A DNA stretch of 32,643 bases from Flavobacteriales bacterium (lineage in GTDB: Bacteria; Bacteroidota; Bacteroidia; Flavobacteriales_G; Salibacteraceae), in NCBI GenBank assembly GCA_003499525.1, contig DNTB01000015.1, forward strand, positions 1 through 32,643, in the 5' to 3' direction. How positions within the stretch are numbered: position 1 is the stretch's first letter; each line of letters opens with the position of its first letter. This document shows positions 5,001 to 13,253 of the stretch, one piece after another. Made by a program: the position numbers and the translations under genes. The notes below the pieces were generated by a model, which saw nothing but the letters and a program-made list of their open reading frames with translations, did no database searches and was not told the DNA's origin.

Positions 5001-7422
5001 CTTTAGAGTCTTTTTTTGTTTTTCTATGTGCTTTCAAGCTTTCAGTCAGGTCGCTCTCCTCCTTGGCAAAAATGATTTCTCTCTTCGGATAAGGAATAAC
5101 AATTCCTGCCTTGCGAAGTTCAGTAAACATCTTAACAGCTATTTCACTTCTCGTTCGGTATCCATCACCAAATAGGGTCCAGAAATGTAATCTGAATTCT
5201 AAAGTACCCTCGGACGCACCTTTAAATATGACATAGGGTGCCGGATCAGTCATAATCTTGGGATGATCTTTCACCACCAACTTTAGTATTTCAGTAACTT
5301 CTTCAATATCAGAATCATAATCTACACTAATTTCTAAAGTTGCCCTTCTCTTGTAGTCTGACAGTGTCCAGTTGATGACCTCATTCGCAATGAGATTATT
5401 GTTGGGTACAATAACTTCCGAACCATCAAAAGTTAGAACTTTGCTCGCCCTCAGACCAATTGATTTTACCGTGCCCATCATCGTGCCAATCTGAACCTTG
5501 TCCCCTTCCTGTATTGGACGTTCGTAGATGAGTACTACTCCCGAAACAAAATTGGATATGATGTTCTGCAAACCAAATCCAATACCGACGCCAAGCGCAC
5601 CAATGATAATGCTGATTTGATCCAGATCTATACCTAACTGAGAAACGGCCATAATAAAGCCCAGAAGGAGAATGACGAAATAGGTGGATATGGATATGGT
5701 TTTGGGAATTCCCCTGGGCATCTCCAACCTTCGGAATAGCTCCTTTTCAAGAGCAAATTTGACAACAACAGCTACAGCATAACTCACCAAAATGGTCACC
5801 ACCGCTGCAAGAATGCCTCCGACATCAATTTTAACCCTTCCTACTACGAAGGTTAACTCCATGATTTGCCAGAACCAATTCTGAAAATCGCTCCACAGTC
5901 CGAACCCGGCAAGCGATAGTCTCAACCAATAGTAAAAGAAAAGCCATTGAAGCAATTGCTTTATTCTCTTTTCGATAACCCTTCCATGCTCTGAAACCGC
6001 ATAAAAAGTATTGACGGGTTTATTGGCTAAAATGACTCGAATAAGCCCGTTGGCCAATACAGCCCCTCCAAAGAAAGCATAGCCAAGACCAATGCTCCTT
6101 ACAACATTGTATTCCAACAAACGGGCAAAAGAAACGGCACCAATCGTATTGGAAATGATGCTTCCAATTAGTAGTATGAAGGAAAGCGGTAAAAAACTGT
6201 ACAGAATCTGCCCGAGTTGAATATTGAAGAAATTCAGTTTTCCTGCCTTCACCCTAAGGCTCATGGAAAGAAGATAAATGCCAATCAAAGACAGAAGTAT
6301 GAGCCCGATTCTTCCGACCAAACCCAAGTCCGGAAGTATTAAATATACCGGGTTGAGAAACAGAATGACACCCACAGCTATCAGTCCGGGACGGACAGCT
6401 CTGTGCATATGGCGATAAAACACAAAGAGGACGAGTGAAAATGAAACGACAATAAGAAAGTTTACTATCAAATCGGGTGTGTTCTCATAAGGAGGTGCAA
6501 TCAGCATGATGGAAAGGAGCACAGAAAGAATAAAGGGATGTCTGGCCAGTATTTTTAATTCCCTCAGCTGTGTTTCTTCCAGAAGCTTTTTTTGTCTGCG
6601 ACGGGTGTAGAATACCACAATAAGGGTGAAAAGAAAAAGAAAAATATGTGTTGTGAGGGGCCCTTTATTTCGCTGATAAAAAATCCTAACCTCATTCTTA
6701 ATGATTTGCAAATTCTCCTCAATAGAAATAGACAGGTTTTCCTGTATCAGCTTGTCACTGCTCAGCCTGTATAAAGGCACATCATCCAGAACAAAAGCAT
6801 TGCGGGATAGTATCGTTTCATATTCTTTCAGCTTATTGTTAATCTTTCCTATTCTCCTCTTATTCTGGTTTAGCCCGGATTGAACTTCCAGTATTTCATT
6901 CATTCTTTCCTGAAGTACTTTATCCACAGAATCGAAATCCATCAATACATTTTCATAAGTGCCAATGGCATTTTCCGGGGCTTCATCTTTAACAGCGCTG
7001 GCTTTGGAGACTTCCCAAACCTGCATCTCAAGCCTGATACGCTTTCGGAAATCTTCAAACCTTGAATTTCTGGCGGATAATGGATTTAACTGACGATCGA
7101 TCTCCAAACTGAAATTATTCAGGTTCATGAGGGCGTTCGTAACCACACTTAGTTTCTTATTGGAGGTGTCTACACGATTGAGGAATAAGGTCAGACTGCT
7201 GTCCAGTCTGGCCTCCCTGACAATGGCTGAATCCAGTTCAGACCTATCCTTGAGCTGTTTTTCAATCTGCTGAATGAACTCATACGCTTCAAGGCTTTTC
7301 TCAGATAAATCACTTATTGAAATCTCATCAATATTGGTAATTAGGGAATCTCCCTCCTGAGCAAAACCAAATGAAACCGAGAGGATGAGAAAAAAAGAAA
7401 GTACAGGCCTAAATATCAACAT
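4984..7422 (-). CDS. Large MscS-family mechanosensitive ion channel
   Basis: This 812-residue protein has four parts. First is a signal peptide (residues 1-21, ending GFAQ). A periplasmic, helical, coiled-coil-prone region follows, to about residue 240. Next come about ten or eleven hydrophobic segments at roughly 250-640. The last part is the MscS core. The pore-lining helix and beta domain are clear: GALGVGIGFGLQNIISNFVS, then ERPIQEGDKVQIG, GTVKSIGLRAS and DGSEVIVPNNNLI. The C-terminal 30 residues are highly charged. The architecture resembles the large KefA/MscK-like or YbdG-like members that release solutes under hypo-osmotic shock. Its 3' end overlaps the CDGSH start by 17 bp. No key motif appears to be missing. 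The exact subfamily is uncertain. Confidence 0.92.
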   Translation of the reverse strand: MLIFRPVLSFFLILSVSFGFAQEGDSLITNIDEISISDLSEKSLEAYEFIQQIEKQLKDRSELDSAIVREARLDSSLTLFLNRVDTSNKKLSVVTNALMNLNNFSLEIDRQLNPLSARNSRFEDFRKRIRLEMQVWEVSKASAVKDEAPENAIGTYENVLMDFDSVDKVLQERMNEILEVQSGLNQNKRRIGKINNKLKEYETILSRNAFVLDDVPLYRLSSDKLIQENLSISIEENLQIIKNEVRIFYQRNKGPLTTHIFLFLFTLIVVFYTRRRQKKLLEETQLRELKILARHPFILSVLLSIMLIAPPYENTPDLIVNFLIVVSFSLVLFVFYRHMHRAVRPGLIAVGVILFLNPVYLILPDLGLVGRIGLILLSLIGIYLLSMSLRVKAGKLNFFNIQLGQILYSFLPLSFILLIGSIISNTIGAVSFARLLEYNVVRSIGLGYAFFGGAVLANGLIRVILANKPVNTFYAVSEHGRVIEKRIKQLLQWLFFYYWLRLSLAGFGLWSDFQNWFWQIMELTFVVGRVKIDVGGILAAVVTILVSYAVAVVVKFALEKELFRRLEMPRGIPKTISISTYFVILLLGFIMAVSQLGIDLDQISIIIGALGVGIGFGLQNIISNFVSGVVLIYERPIQEGDKVQIGTMMGTVKSIGLRASKVLTFDGSEVIVPNNNLIANEVINWTLSDYKRRATLEISVDYDSDIEEVTEILKLVVKDHPKIMTDPAPYVIFKGASEGTLEFRLHFWTLFGDGYRTRSEIAVKMFTELRKAGIVIPYPKREIIFAKEESDLTESLKAHRKTKKDSKDETTE

Positions 7423-7509
7423 TTTACCTAACTAACGGCTTGATCAACCAAACTGGCCAACCTTCACCTGACGAAAGTAGAAAATCTTACACGGAAGAAT
7501 GAAACCCTG

Positions 7510-8709
7510 CTAAACTGCTTTAAGAGCACCTACCTTCTCAAGCGCCTGTTCTAAATCATCAATGAGATCTTCAACATTTTCAATTCCTACAGAGAAACGA
7601 ACCAGGTTATCGGTGATACCGGCTTCCGTTCTGGCCTCCCTTGATAGTCCGGCATGCGTCATGGAAGCCGGATGCTGAATCAAAGTCTCTACTCCTCCCA
7701 AAGAAACGGCCAATAGAGCCAACTTCACATGATTCATGAGCGTCACACCAGCCTCAAAACCTCCCTTTAATCCGAAACTCATCATTGCACCTGGCCCTGA
7801 CATTTGTTTTTGTACCAACTCTTTTTGAGGAAAAGATGCTAAACCCGGATACATAACCCAGTCTACCTCCTCATGATTTTCAAGGTACTCGGCGATGAGC
7901 GCTGCGTTCTTCTGAGCTCTTAAAACCCTAATTTCCAATGTTTTAACTCCTCTTTGAACCATGTAAGCCTGATGAGGGTCCATGTTTCCCCCCATCATTG
8001 CCATGGTTTTCTTAAGCAGTTTTGCGTGATCTTCTCTCTTGGCAACAAGCGCACCACCAACAATATCTGCATGTCCGTTTATAAATTTTGTAACACTATG
8101 AAGCACAACATCGGCACCAAGATCCAGGGGCTTTTGAAGCACCGGGCTGCAAAATGTGTTATCAACAACGACGATCATTCCATTTTTATGTGCCCATTCG
8201 GACGCCGCTCTAATATCTACCAACTCTATCGTAGGGTTGGAAGGGGACTCGAGATAGAGAACTTTTGAATTTGGCCTGTGAGCCGCCTTGATTTCTTCTA
8301 AATCCGACGTATCTACATAAGATGAAGTTATTCCAAAACCTGCGAAAATAGTTTCCATAACACCTCTGCTGGGGCCATAAACGGACCTCGAACTGATCAT
8401 GTGGTCACCCTGCCGGAGAAACGCACTATAAACCGTGGTTACAGCCGCCATTCCTGAAGATAATGCAATGCCTCCAAACCCATTTTCCAGTTGTGCCAGC
8501 TTTGACTCCAAAGCCTCAATGGTCGGGTTTCCCAGCCGAGTATAGATATACCCCTGCCCCTCTCCTGAAAATAAATTTGCCCCGTGTTCAACATTTTTGA
8601 AACTGAAGGTTGAAGTCTGATAAATGGGGGTTACAGCACTCCCTAATTCATCCTGAAAGTCCCCACCATGAATAAGCTTGGTTGAAAACCCTTTATCTGA
8701 TGTATCCAT
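7510..8709 (-). CDS. Trans-sulfuration PLP enzyme (cystathionine gamma-synthase / gamma-lyase / methionine gamma-lyase family)
   Basis: I start at the ATG at 8709, giving 399 residues, the usual family length; a longer frame from 8796 would add 29 hydrophobic residues not found in the family. Visible PLP-binding features are Y56 and R58 (YIYTRLGNPT), S84-S85-G86-M87, the ESPSNP loop at 154-159, D183 (VVDNTF), and the Schiff-base lysine K208 in HSVTKFINGHADIVGG. The alpha-carboxylate Arg is R371 (RFSVGIEN), and SLGGVETLIQHPASMTH lies at 336-352. The enzyme acts on Cys, cystathionine, homoserine esters or Met. The position of the methionine gamma-lyase Cys116 is Pro here (YGPSRG, P113), so gamma-lyase activity on Met is not assured. 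The gene is monocistronic by spacing. Family certain, substrate undecided. Confidence 0.9.
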   Translation of the reverse strand: MDTSDKGFSTKLIHGGDFQDELGSAVTPIYQTSTFSFKNVEHGANLFSGEGQGYIYTRLGNPTIEALESKLAQLENGFGGIALSSGMAAVTTVYSAFLRQGDHMISSRSVYGPSRGVMETIFAGFGITSSYVDTSDLEEIKAAHRPNSKVLYLESPSNPTIELVDIRAASEWAHKNGMIVVVDNTFCSPVLQKPLDLGADVVLHSVTKFINGHADIVGGALVAKREDHAKLLKKTMAMMGGNMDPHQAYMVQRGVKTLEIRVLRAQKNAALIAEYLENHEEVDWVMYPGLASFPQKELVQKQMSGPGAMMSFGLKGGFEAGVTLMNHVKLALLAVSLGGVETLIQHPASMTHAGLSREARTEAGITDNLVRFSVGIENVEDLIDDLEQALEKVGALKAV

Positions 8710-8731
8710 TGTCTCATGATATATTGACGTA

Positions 8732-8739
8732 CAAAAATA
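8732..8739 (-). promoter_or_regulatory. -7 promoter element (TAnnTTTG) of the PLP enzyme gene
   Basis: The minus strand reads TATTTTTG, 22 bp upstream of the chosen ATG at 8709. Its position inside the longer alternative frame supports the shorter start. No convincing -33 box was found. Confidence 0.35.
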
Positions 8740-8838
8740 AAGTGCAATAGAAGGTGAAAAGGTGATAATTGTCCTACTGTAGCTTAAATCCCACAAATAT
8801 CCGAACCATAGACCTGCGTATATTCGTTGTATCGACCC

Positions 8839-10419
8839 ATGAGGAAACTTAAGTTAATTTCATTCCATCTCGCTTTTTTATTTTCCCAAATAACCATTGG
8901 GCAATACGACATTGGAGGAATATCCGTAGAATTTAGCGAAATCCATGGCATGCGAGATTATGACGGCTATTTAGGATTCGCCAAAGGACAAATCAATGAT
9001 TTTTTCCTCTTGGGCTTCGAAAGTGGAGATTACAAATGCGAATGGTTTGACTCATCTCTCGCATCAAAAAGGGTTTTCAGTTTTAAACCCGCAATTAAAG
9101 GTGAGTCCATACACTATTTTGATATCTACGGTCTGAACGATGAAGTCTATGTTTTTGGACTGTATCAACAAAAAGGAAAAGAGCGAACTGAAGTGTTTTA
9201 TCGAAAGTTCAACCGGGATTCACTCCGGTTTGAAGAAAAAGTAGTTTTCGACAGCAGTCTGGTTCGGGAAGATTTAAGGTTAATTGACTACAATGTATTC
9301 TTGATTTTCTCTGCGGATTCCAGTAAACTTCTTGTTTTTCAAGATGTTATGGATTTTTCCGGGAAGAATGACCGCGTGGTGATGCACGTGTTCGACCGGG
9401 ATTGGACTTTGGTTTGGGGAGATTATCTCGTTATGCCACACGACCGGATCCTGACCAATAAACTTCAGGCTGAAGTGAACAGCGATGGAACGGTTTATGT
9501 CCTGAGCAAAATCAACGAACCACCTACAGACACTGATACCGAGGTGAGTTTGAGACACTATTTTGAATTGGAGGTTTATTCAAAAAACAAGAGAAATACA
9601 TCCTACATCACCCTGGGAAACCGCATTATATCCGACGCCAGATTTCAATTAGCAGGAGAAGAGCAAGCGGCCATCGGAGGCTACTATACTTATGAAAATA
9701 AGAACACCATGGCAGGGGTTTTTGCTTTGAGAATCGATTTAAAAGCGCAAAAAGTACTCGAAGAAAGTGTTGTGGATTTTCAGGCCGAATTTATGGCTCA
9801 ACATGAACCCAAGTCAAAGCGTAAAAAGATTATCAAGAAAGCCACGAGAAAAGATCATTTCGAATTTGACAATTATGATGTTCAATCCGTGCTGGTCGAA
9901 AGTGATGGGGGTCTGACCATTATTGGTGAGCGGTTTTTCAGCTATGTAACTACAGGCACTTCACAATTTGCGCGTCAGGCTTTAACGGAGCATTTTTATC
10001 TGGGAAATATTCTAATTACTCATTTCACACCAGAATTGAATGCAAGATGGATGGAACTCATTCCTAAATCGCAGTACATGCTCAATTCTTTAGAAAACCG
10101 CGCCTCATTTAGTACGGTCAGAAGTGATCTTGCGACTTTTTTCATCTTTAATGATCACCAAAAAAACCTATACTACAAAAATTCCGGTTCGCTCTATCAA
10201 TGGTCTTCGAATACAGCAAATTCAGAAATAACCGTAGCCCGAATCACTGCGGAAGGCCGTTATAATAAGGGGATTTTGCCCGATACCTTCGAAGAAAGAT
10301 GGATGATAAATACCGCTTTTACCCGCTCCATTTCATCTAACCAATTTGTCCTGCAAATGATGCGTAATTCAGAACAGAGAGTAGCTGTCGTGACAATTGA
10401 GGAATCCTCCCTTTGGTAA
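8839..10419 (+). CDS. Large secreted protein of unknown function
   Basis: The ATG at 8839 gives 526 residues with a signal peptide (MRKLKLISFHLAFLFSQITIG, cleavage near residue 22); a TTG 12 bp upstream is a less likely start. The mature protein has repeated beta-rich stretches of the type DGYLGF...FLLGFESGDY and YVFGLYQQKGK, which could form a propeller-like fold, but I recognise no named domain. A strongly basic patch, SKRKKIIKKATRKDHFEFD, lies near residues 330-350 and probably forms an exposed linker. There is no lipobox, no transmembrane helix and no type IX sorting domain at the C-terminus, so periplasmic location is the simplest reading. It is divergent from the PLP enzyme and convergent with the next gene at a spacing of 2 bp. 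I do not assign a function. Confidence 0.8.
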   Translation: MRKLKLISFHLAFLFSQITIGQYDIGGISVEFSEIHGMRDYDGYLGFAKGQINDFFLLGFESGDYKCEWFDSSLASKRVFSFKPAIKGESIHYFDIYGLNDEVYVFGLYQQKGKERTEVFYRKFNRDSLRFEEKVVFDSSLVREDLRLIDYNVFLIFSADSSKLLVFQDVMDFSGKNDRVVMHVFDRDWTLVWGDYLVMPHDRILTNKLQAEVNSDGTVYVLSKINEPPTDTDTEVSLRHYFELEVYSKNKRNTSYITLGNRIISDARFQLAGEEQAAIGGYYTYENKNTMAGVFALRIDLKAQKVLEESVVDFQAEFMAQHEPKSKRKKIIKKATRKDHFEFDNYDVQSVLVESDGGLTIIGERFFSYVTTGTSQFARQALTEHFYLGNILITHFTPELNARWMELIPKSQYMLNSLENRASFSTVRSDLATFFIFNDHQKNLYYKNSGSLYQWSSNTANSEITVARITAEGRYNKGILPDTFEERWMINTAFTRSISSNQFVLQMMRNSEQRVAVVTIEESSLW

Positions 10420-10421
10420 AC

Positions 10422-11120
10422 CTATCTGAACCCTCCAAAGAGCAACCTGATCTGGAAAGTCGGTGAATTGAACGCGTCGGATTCGAAAAATGGTCTTTCA
10501 ACAAGTACAAAGCCGCCTTCCTGAACGTAGTATTTATTATCAACACCTGCTACAAAGCGGTATCCAATACCCGTATTGATCCTAAACCAGGATGAAATGT
10601 TGATTCCAGCTTCAATCTGCGGAGTTGCCAGGAAAACAAAATCGTTAAACCGCAGATAGTAGTTGGGGTCGTTGCCGGGGTTGTTTCCTCTTAAAACGTC
10701 AGGGATTAAGGAGTATGCCCCGAATCCTAGTCGAACAGAACCCCCGAAATGAACAGCATTATTGGGTCTTAGTATCCCTCCCACTAAAACCCCTCCGTGA
10801 CCAAATGCTACTCTCATTTTTTCGTTAACATTTAGATCTATACTCTCATCGTAATAGGTGATGTCATATAGTGGTAAGGTAGTCATACCCTGCCCGTACA
10901 AGCCTATAAAGATTGATTGATTAAGCAAAACAGCGCCTTCTGCACCGATCTGGTGAGTAACGTTCCCATCCAAACCAGAAATCTCGTTTATGAGACCTCC
11001 AAATCCTGAAACACGAGGGTTTCTGTTACTTTTAAAAATCGTTTTATAGCTCTCTTCTTCCTGAGAAACAGCTACTTGTGCTAAAAACAATAGAAATAAA
11101 GCGAGGCCTCCTGGTTTCAT
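10422..11120 (-). CDS. Predicted outer-membrane or periplasmic beta-rich protein, unknown
   Basis: This 232-residue protein has a signal peptide (MKPGGLALFLLFLAQVAVSQ, cleavage near residue 20). Alternating aromatic and Gly-rich segments follow (IGLYGQGMTTLPLY, FGGSVRLGFGAY, FRINTGIGYRFVAG), suggestive of an 8-strand beta barrel. The final strand is FQIRLLFGGFR, close to an outer-membrane insertion signal although the last residue is Arg, not an aromatic one. I recognise no named family. It lies 73 bp downstream of the DUF481 gene on the same strand and may share its transcript. Both look like small barrels, so a common envelope role is possible but not shown. Confidence 0.75.
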   Translation of the reverse strand: MKPGGLALFLLFLAQVAVSQEEESYKTIFKSNRNPRVSGFGGLINEISGLDGNVTHQIGAEGAVLLNQSIFIGLYGQGMTTLPLYDITYYDESIDLNVNEKMRVAFGHGGVLVGGILRPNNAVHFGGSVRLGFGAYSLIPDVLRGNNPGNDPNYYLRFNDFVFLATPQIEAGINISSWFRINTGIGYRFVAGVDNKYYVQEGGFVLVERPFFESDAFNSPTFQIRLLFGGFR

Positions 11121-11193
11121 AATCCGGGTTTTAACCGCAAAGAACTAAAAAGCCTGGTATTGGTATGAACTAAAAATGAGGAACGGCATGCAA

Positions 11194-12201
11194 TTACAAT
11201 GACCAACCAATACCAGTTTGTAAAGTGTAATCCGTATCAGAACCACCCTCAATGGGCTGATTATCATAGTTAAGCGAATATCCGAGGCGGATGTACAAAT
11301 CTTTAGGGAGATCGTACTTGATATCAAAATTAAAATCTGCACGAACCCTGCCCGATTCTGTAATACTCGGATAAACATACAGTTTGGTGAGCAGTGAAAG
11401 ATCACCGGCATCATACATATTGAGTTCAGTCCCCAAATACCCTTCAAAACTCTGGCGATCATCGCTCTCTCCAGCGAAGTTTTCATTATTGTATGCTGCC
11501 CCACCTTCAAAAGCCCAATAGGACGAATTCGAATGGATAAGGTAGTTACCTATACCTAGCTTTCCAGTAGTACGTAAATCAAGTTTCTGTTCCGTATTTG
11601 AAAGGAAAGAGATACCCGCTTTTGCATACCAGTCCTTTGGAAAGATATAGGTGAAATTGAATGTCGCATCCGTTCTTTGAATGGTCTCAACACTATCCTG
11701 CGACGTTCGCACCTGGTTGTAAGATCCATCTAACATCCATTTTTGAGTGGTGTACCCAATATAACTTCGCGTGCTGTATTGTTGCATATTATTAGCTTTC
11801 GCAAAGCTGAAACCGAAATCAATCTCCAGTGAAAGTCGGCTCCAAAACCCCTGCTCTACTGAAGTAAGGTGCACCACCTCCGTAATCGGGATTAGAACAG
11901 TTCCCTCAGAGTCAATGATCTGAATGCTCGAATCATTCTCACTCTTCAAAGGTCCATAATATCGCTCTCCATTAGATAGCGTAATTATGAATACCGTTTC
12001 AGTATAGATTTGTGTTATTCCTTCCCATTCAATTTTAAAATCTGAATCGCTGTAATCGGTTTCTATGGACAGCACTCCTCGGTCCATCCCTTTGATTTCA
12101 CCTACTAAAGAATTTCCTTTAATTGTTATTAGTGAATCAATTTGTGCGAGAAGATTCACGGATAGAAAAGTTAAAACAGTAAGAATAAGTAGCTTTTTCA
12201 T
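11194..12201 (-). CDS. DUF481 outer-membrane barrel protein (YdiY-like)
   Basis: This 335-residue protein opens with a signal peptide ending LLAQ (about residue 20). A small N-terminal beta domain with DSLITIKGNSLVGEIKGMDRG and NGERYYGPLKSEN follows, then at about residues 118-335 a DUF481 barrel: SLEIDFGFSFAKANNMQQYS, FLSNTEQKLDLRTTGKLGIG and a last strand ending TGIGWSL. DUF481 proteins are outer-membrane barrels of unknown function. The start codon lies only 13 bp from a strong rho-independent hairpin that ends the tkt-gap transcript, leaving almost no room for a separate promoter. Expression may therefore depend on read-through or on a promoter inside the hairpin region. Confidence 0.88.
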   Translation of the reverse strand: MKKLLILTVLTFLSVNLLAQIDSLITIKGNSLVGEIKGMDRGVLSIETDYSDSDFKIEWEGITQIYTETVFIITLSNGERYYGPLKSENDSSIQIIDSEGTVLIPITEVVHLTSVEQGFWSRLSLEIDFGFSFAKANNMQQYSTRSYIGYTTQKWMLDGSYNQVRTSQDSVETIQRTDATFNFTYIFPKDWYAKAGISFLSNTEQKLDLRTTGKLGIGNYLIHSNSSYWAFEGGAAYNNENFAGESDDRQSFEGYLGTELNMYDAGDLSLLTKLYVYPSITESGRVRADFNFDIKYDLPKDLYIRLGYSLNYDNQPIEGGSDTDYTLQTGIGWSL

Positions 12202-12214
12202 GTTTATGAAAACT

Positions 12215-12237
12215 AAAAAAGCCCGCTGACGCGGGCT
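12215..12237 (-). terminator. Rho-independent terminator after gap
   Basis: On the minus strand AGCCCGC, loop GTCA and GCGGGCT form a perfect 7-bp GC-rich stem, followed at once by six T (12220-12215 read leftwards, sharing the last stem base). It sits 21 bp after the gap stop codon and 13 bp before the DUF481 start. Confidence 0.85.
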
Positions 12238-12258
12238 CGATGTTATGTATAGTTGTAT

Positions 12259-13251
12259 TTATAAATTCATCGCTAAGTCTGCCATTCGGGCGGCATAACC
12301 GGCTTCATTATCATACCAGCTAACCACTTTGAGTATTCCTCCATGAACTTTTGTTAACATGCTATCGAAAATGGAAGAATGAGGATCGCTCACTACATCG
12401 CTCGATACGATAGGTGCCACCTCGTACTTTAGGATTCCTTTCATCGGACCTTCAGCAGCTTCTTTAAATTTCGCGTTTACCTCTTCTACTGTTGGCATAT
12501 TCTCAACGTCCAACACTACTGCCAAATCCACAAGAGACCCGGTAATTACAGGAACACGTGTGGCTATAGCTTCAATTTTACCGGCAACTGTTGGGATAAC
12601 CTTGCCCACTGCTTTTGCAGCTCCTGTTGAAGTCGGAACGATATTCTCAGCTGCCGCCCTGGCTCTCCTCAAATCGCTATGCGGAGCATCATGCAACCTC
12701 TGATCCATGGTATATGCATGGATTGTATTCATGAACCCTTCCTTAATTCCCCAGTTGTCCTGAATGATTTTCACCACAGGAGCAAGGCAATTTGTGGTAC
12801 AAGATGCATTAGAGATTACGACATCAGTTTCTTTGAGGATATCGTCATTGACACCCAAAACAACTGCCGGAACATCTCCTCCTTTAGCCGGAGCAGATAT
12901 AATGACCTTTTTCGCACCAGCATCGATGTGCTTGCCCGCTTGTTCGCGAGTTCTAAAAACACCTGTGCATTCCAGAACAACTTCCACTCCGTCATTCGCC
13001 CATGGCAGATTTGCGGGGTCTCTTTCAGAATAACAAGCTATTCTCTTTCCATCCACGATGATTGCCCCATCTTCCGATGACACTTCACCAGCATAGCTGC
13101 GGTGAGCGGAATCATATTTGAATAAATGTGCCAATGTTTTGGCATCTGTCAAGTCATTTATGGCGACTACCTCGGCATTCGGGTCATCCAATAGATTGCG
13201 CAGTGCCAATCGACCAATGCGACCAAAACCGTTAATTGCTAATTTTCTCAT
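12259..13251 (-). CDS. gap: Glyceraldehyde-3-phosphate dehydrogenase, type I
   Basis: The enzyme catalyses the reversible NAD(P)-linked conversion of glyceraldehyde 3-phosphate to 1,3-bisphosphoglycerate in the cytoplasm. The 330-residue protein has the nucleotide-binding NGFGRIGRLALR at residues 7-18, the acidic N32-D33 after the second strand, the catalytic Cys151 in SNASCTTNCLAP and its partner His178 in TIHAYTMDQ. RRARAAAENIVPTSTGAAKAVG and WYDNEAGYAARM follow as expected. Asp33 suggests NAD preference, but this was not tested. It lies 2 bp after the transketolase stop on the same strand, so the two genes form one operon linking the pentose-phosphate pathway with lower glycolysis. The length is normal. 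Confidence 0.97.
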   Translation of the reverse strand: MRKLAINGFGRIGRLALRNLLDDPNAEVVAINDLTDAKTLAHLFKYDSAHRSYAGEVSSEDGAIIVDGKRIACYSERDPANLPWANDGVEVVLECTGVFRTREQAGKHIDAGAKKVIISAPAKGGDVPAVVLGVNDDILKETDVVISNASCTTNCLAPVVKIIQDNWGIKEGFMNTIHAYTMDQRLHDAPHSDLRRARAAAENIVPTSTGAAKAVGKVIPTVAGKIEAIATRVPVITGSLVDLAVVLDVENMPTVEEVNAKFKEAAEGPMKGILKYEVAPIVSSDVVSDPHSSIFDSMLTKVHGGILKVVSWYDNEAGYAARMADLAMNL

Positions 13252-13253
13252 GT

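Noticed and set aside
8710..8838. SAM or other riboswitch ahead of the trans-sulfuration gene
   Set aside because: The leader is only about 20 bases if the TATTTTTG element is the promoter, too short for an aptamer, and no hairpin pattern was found.
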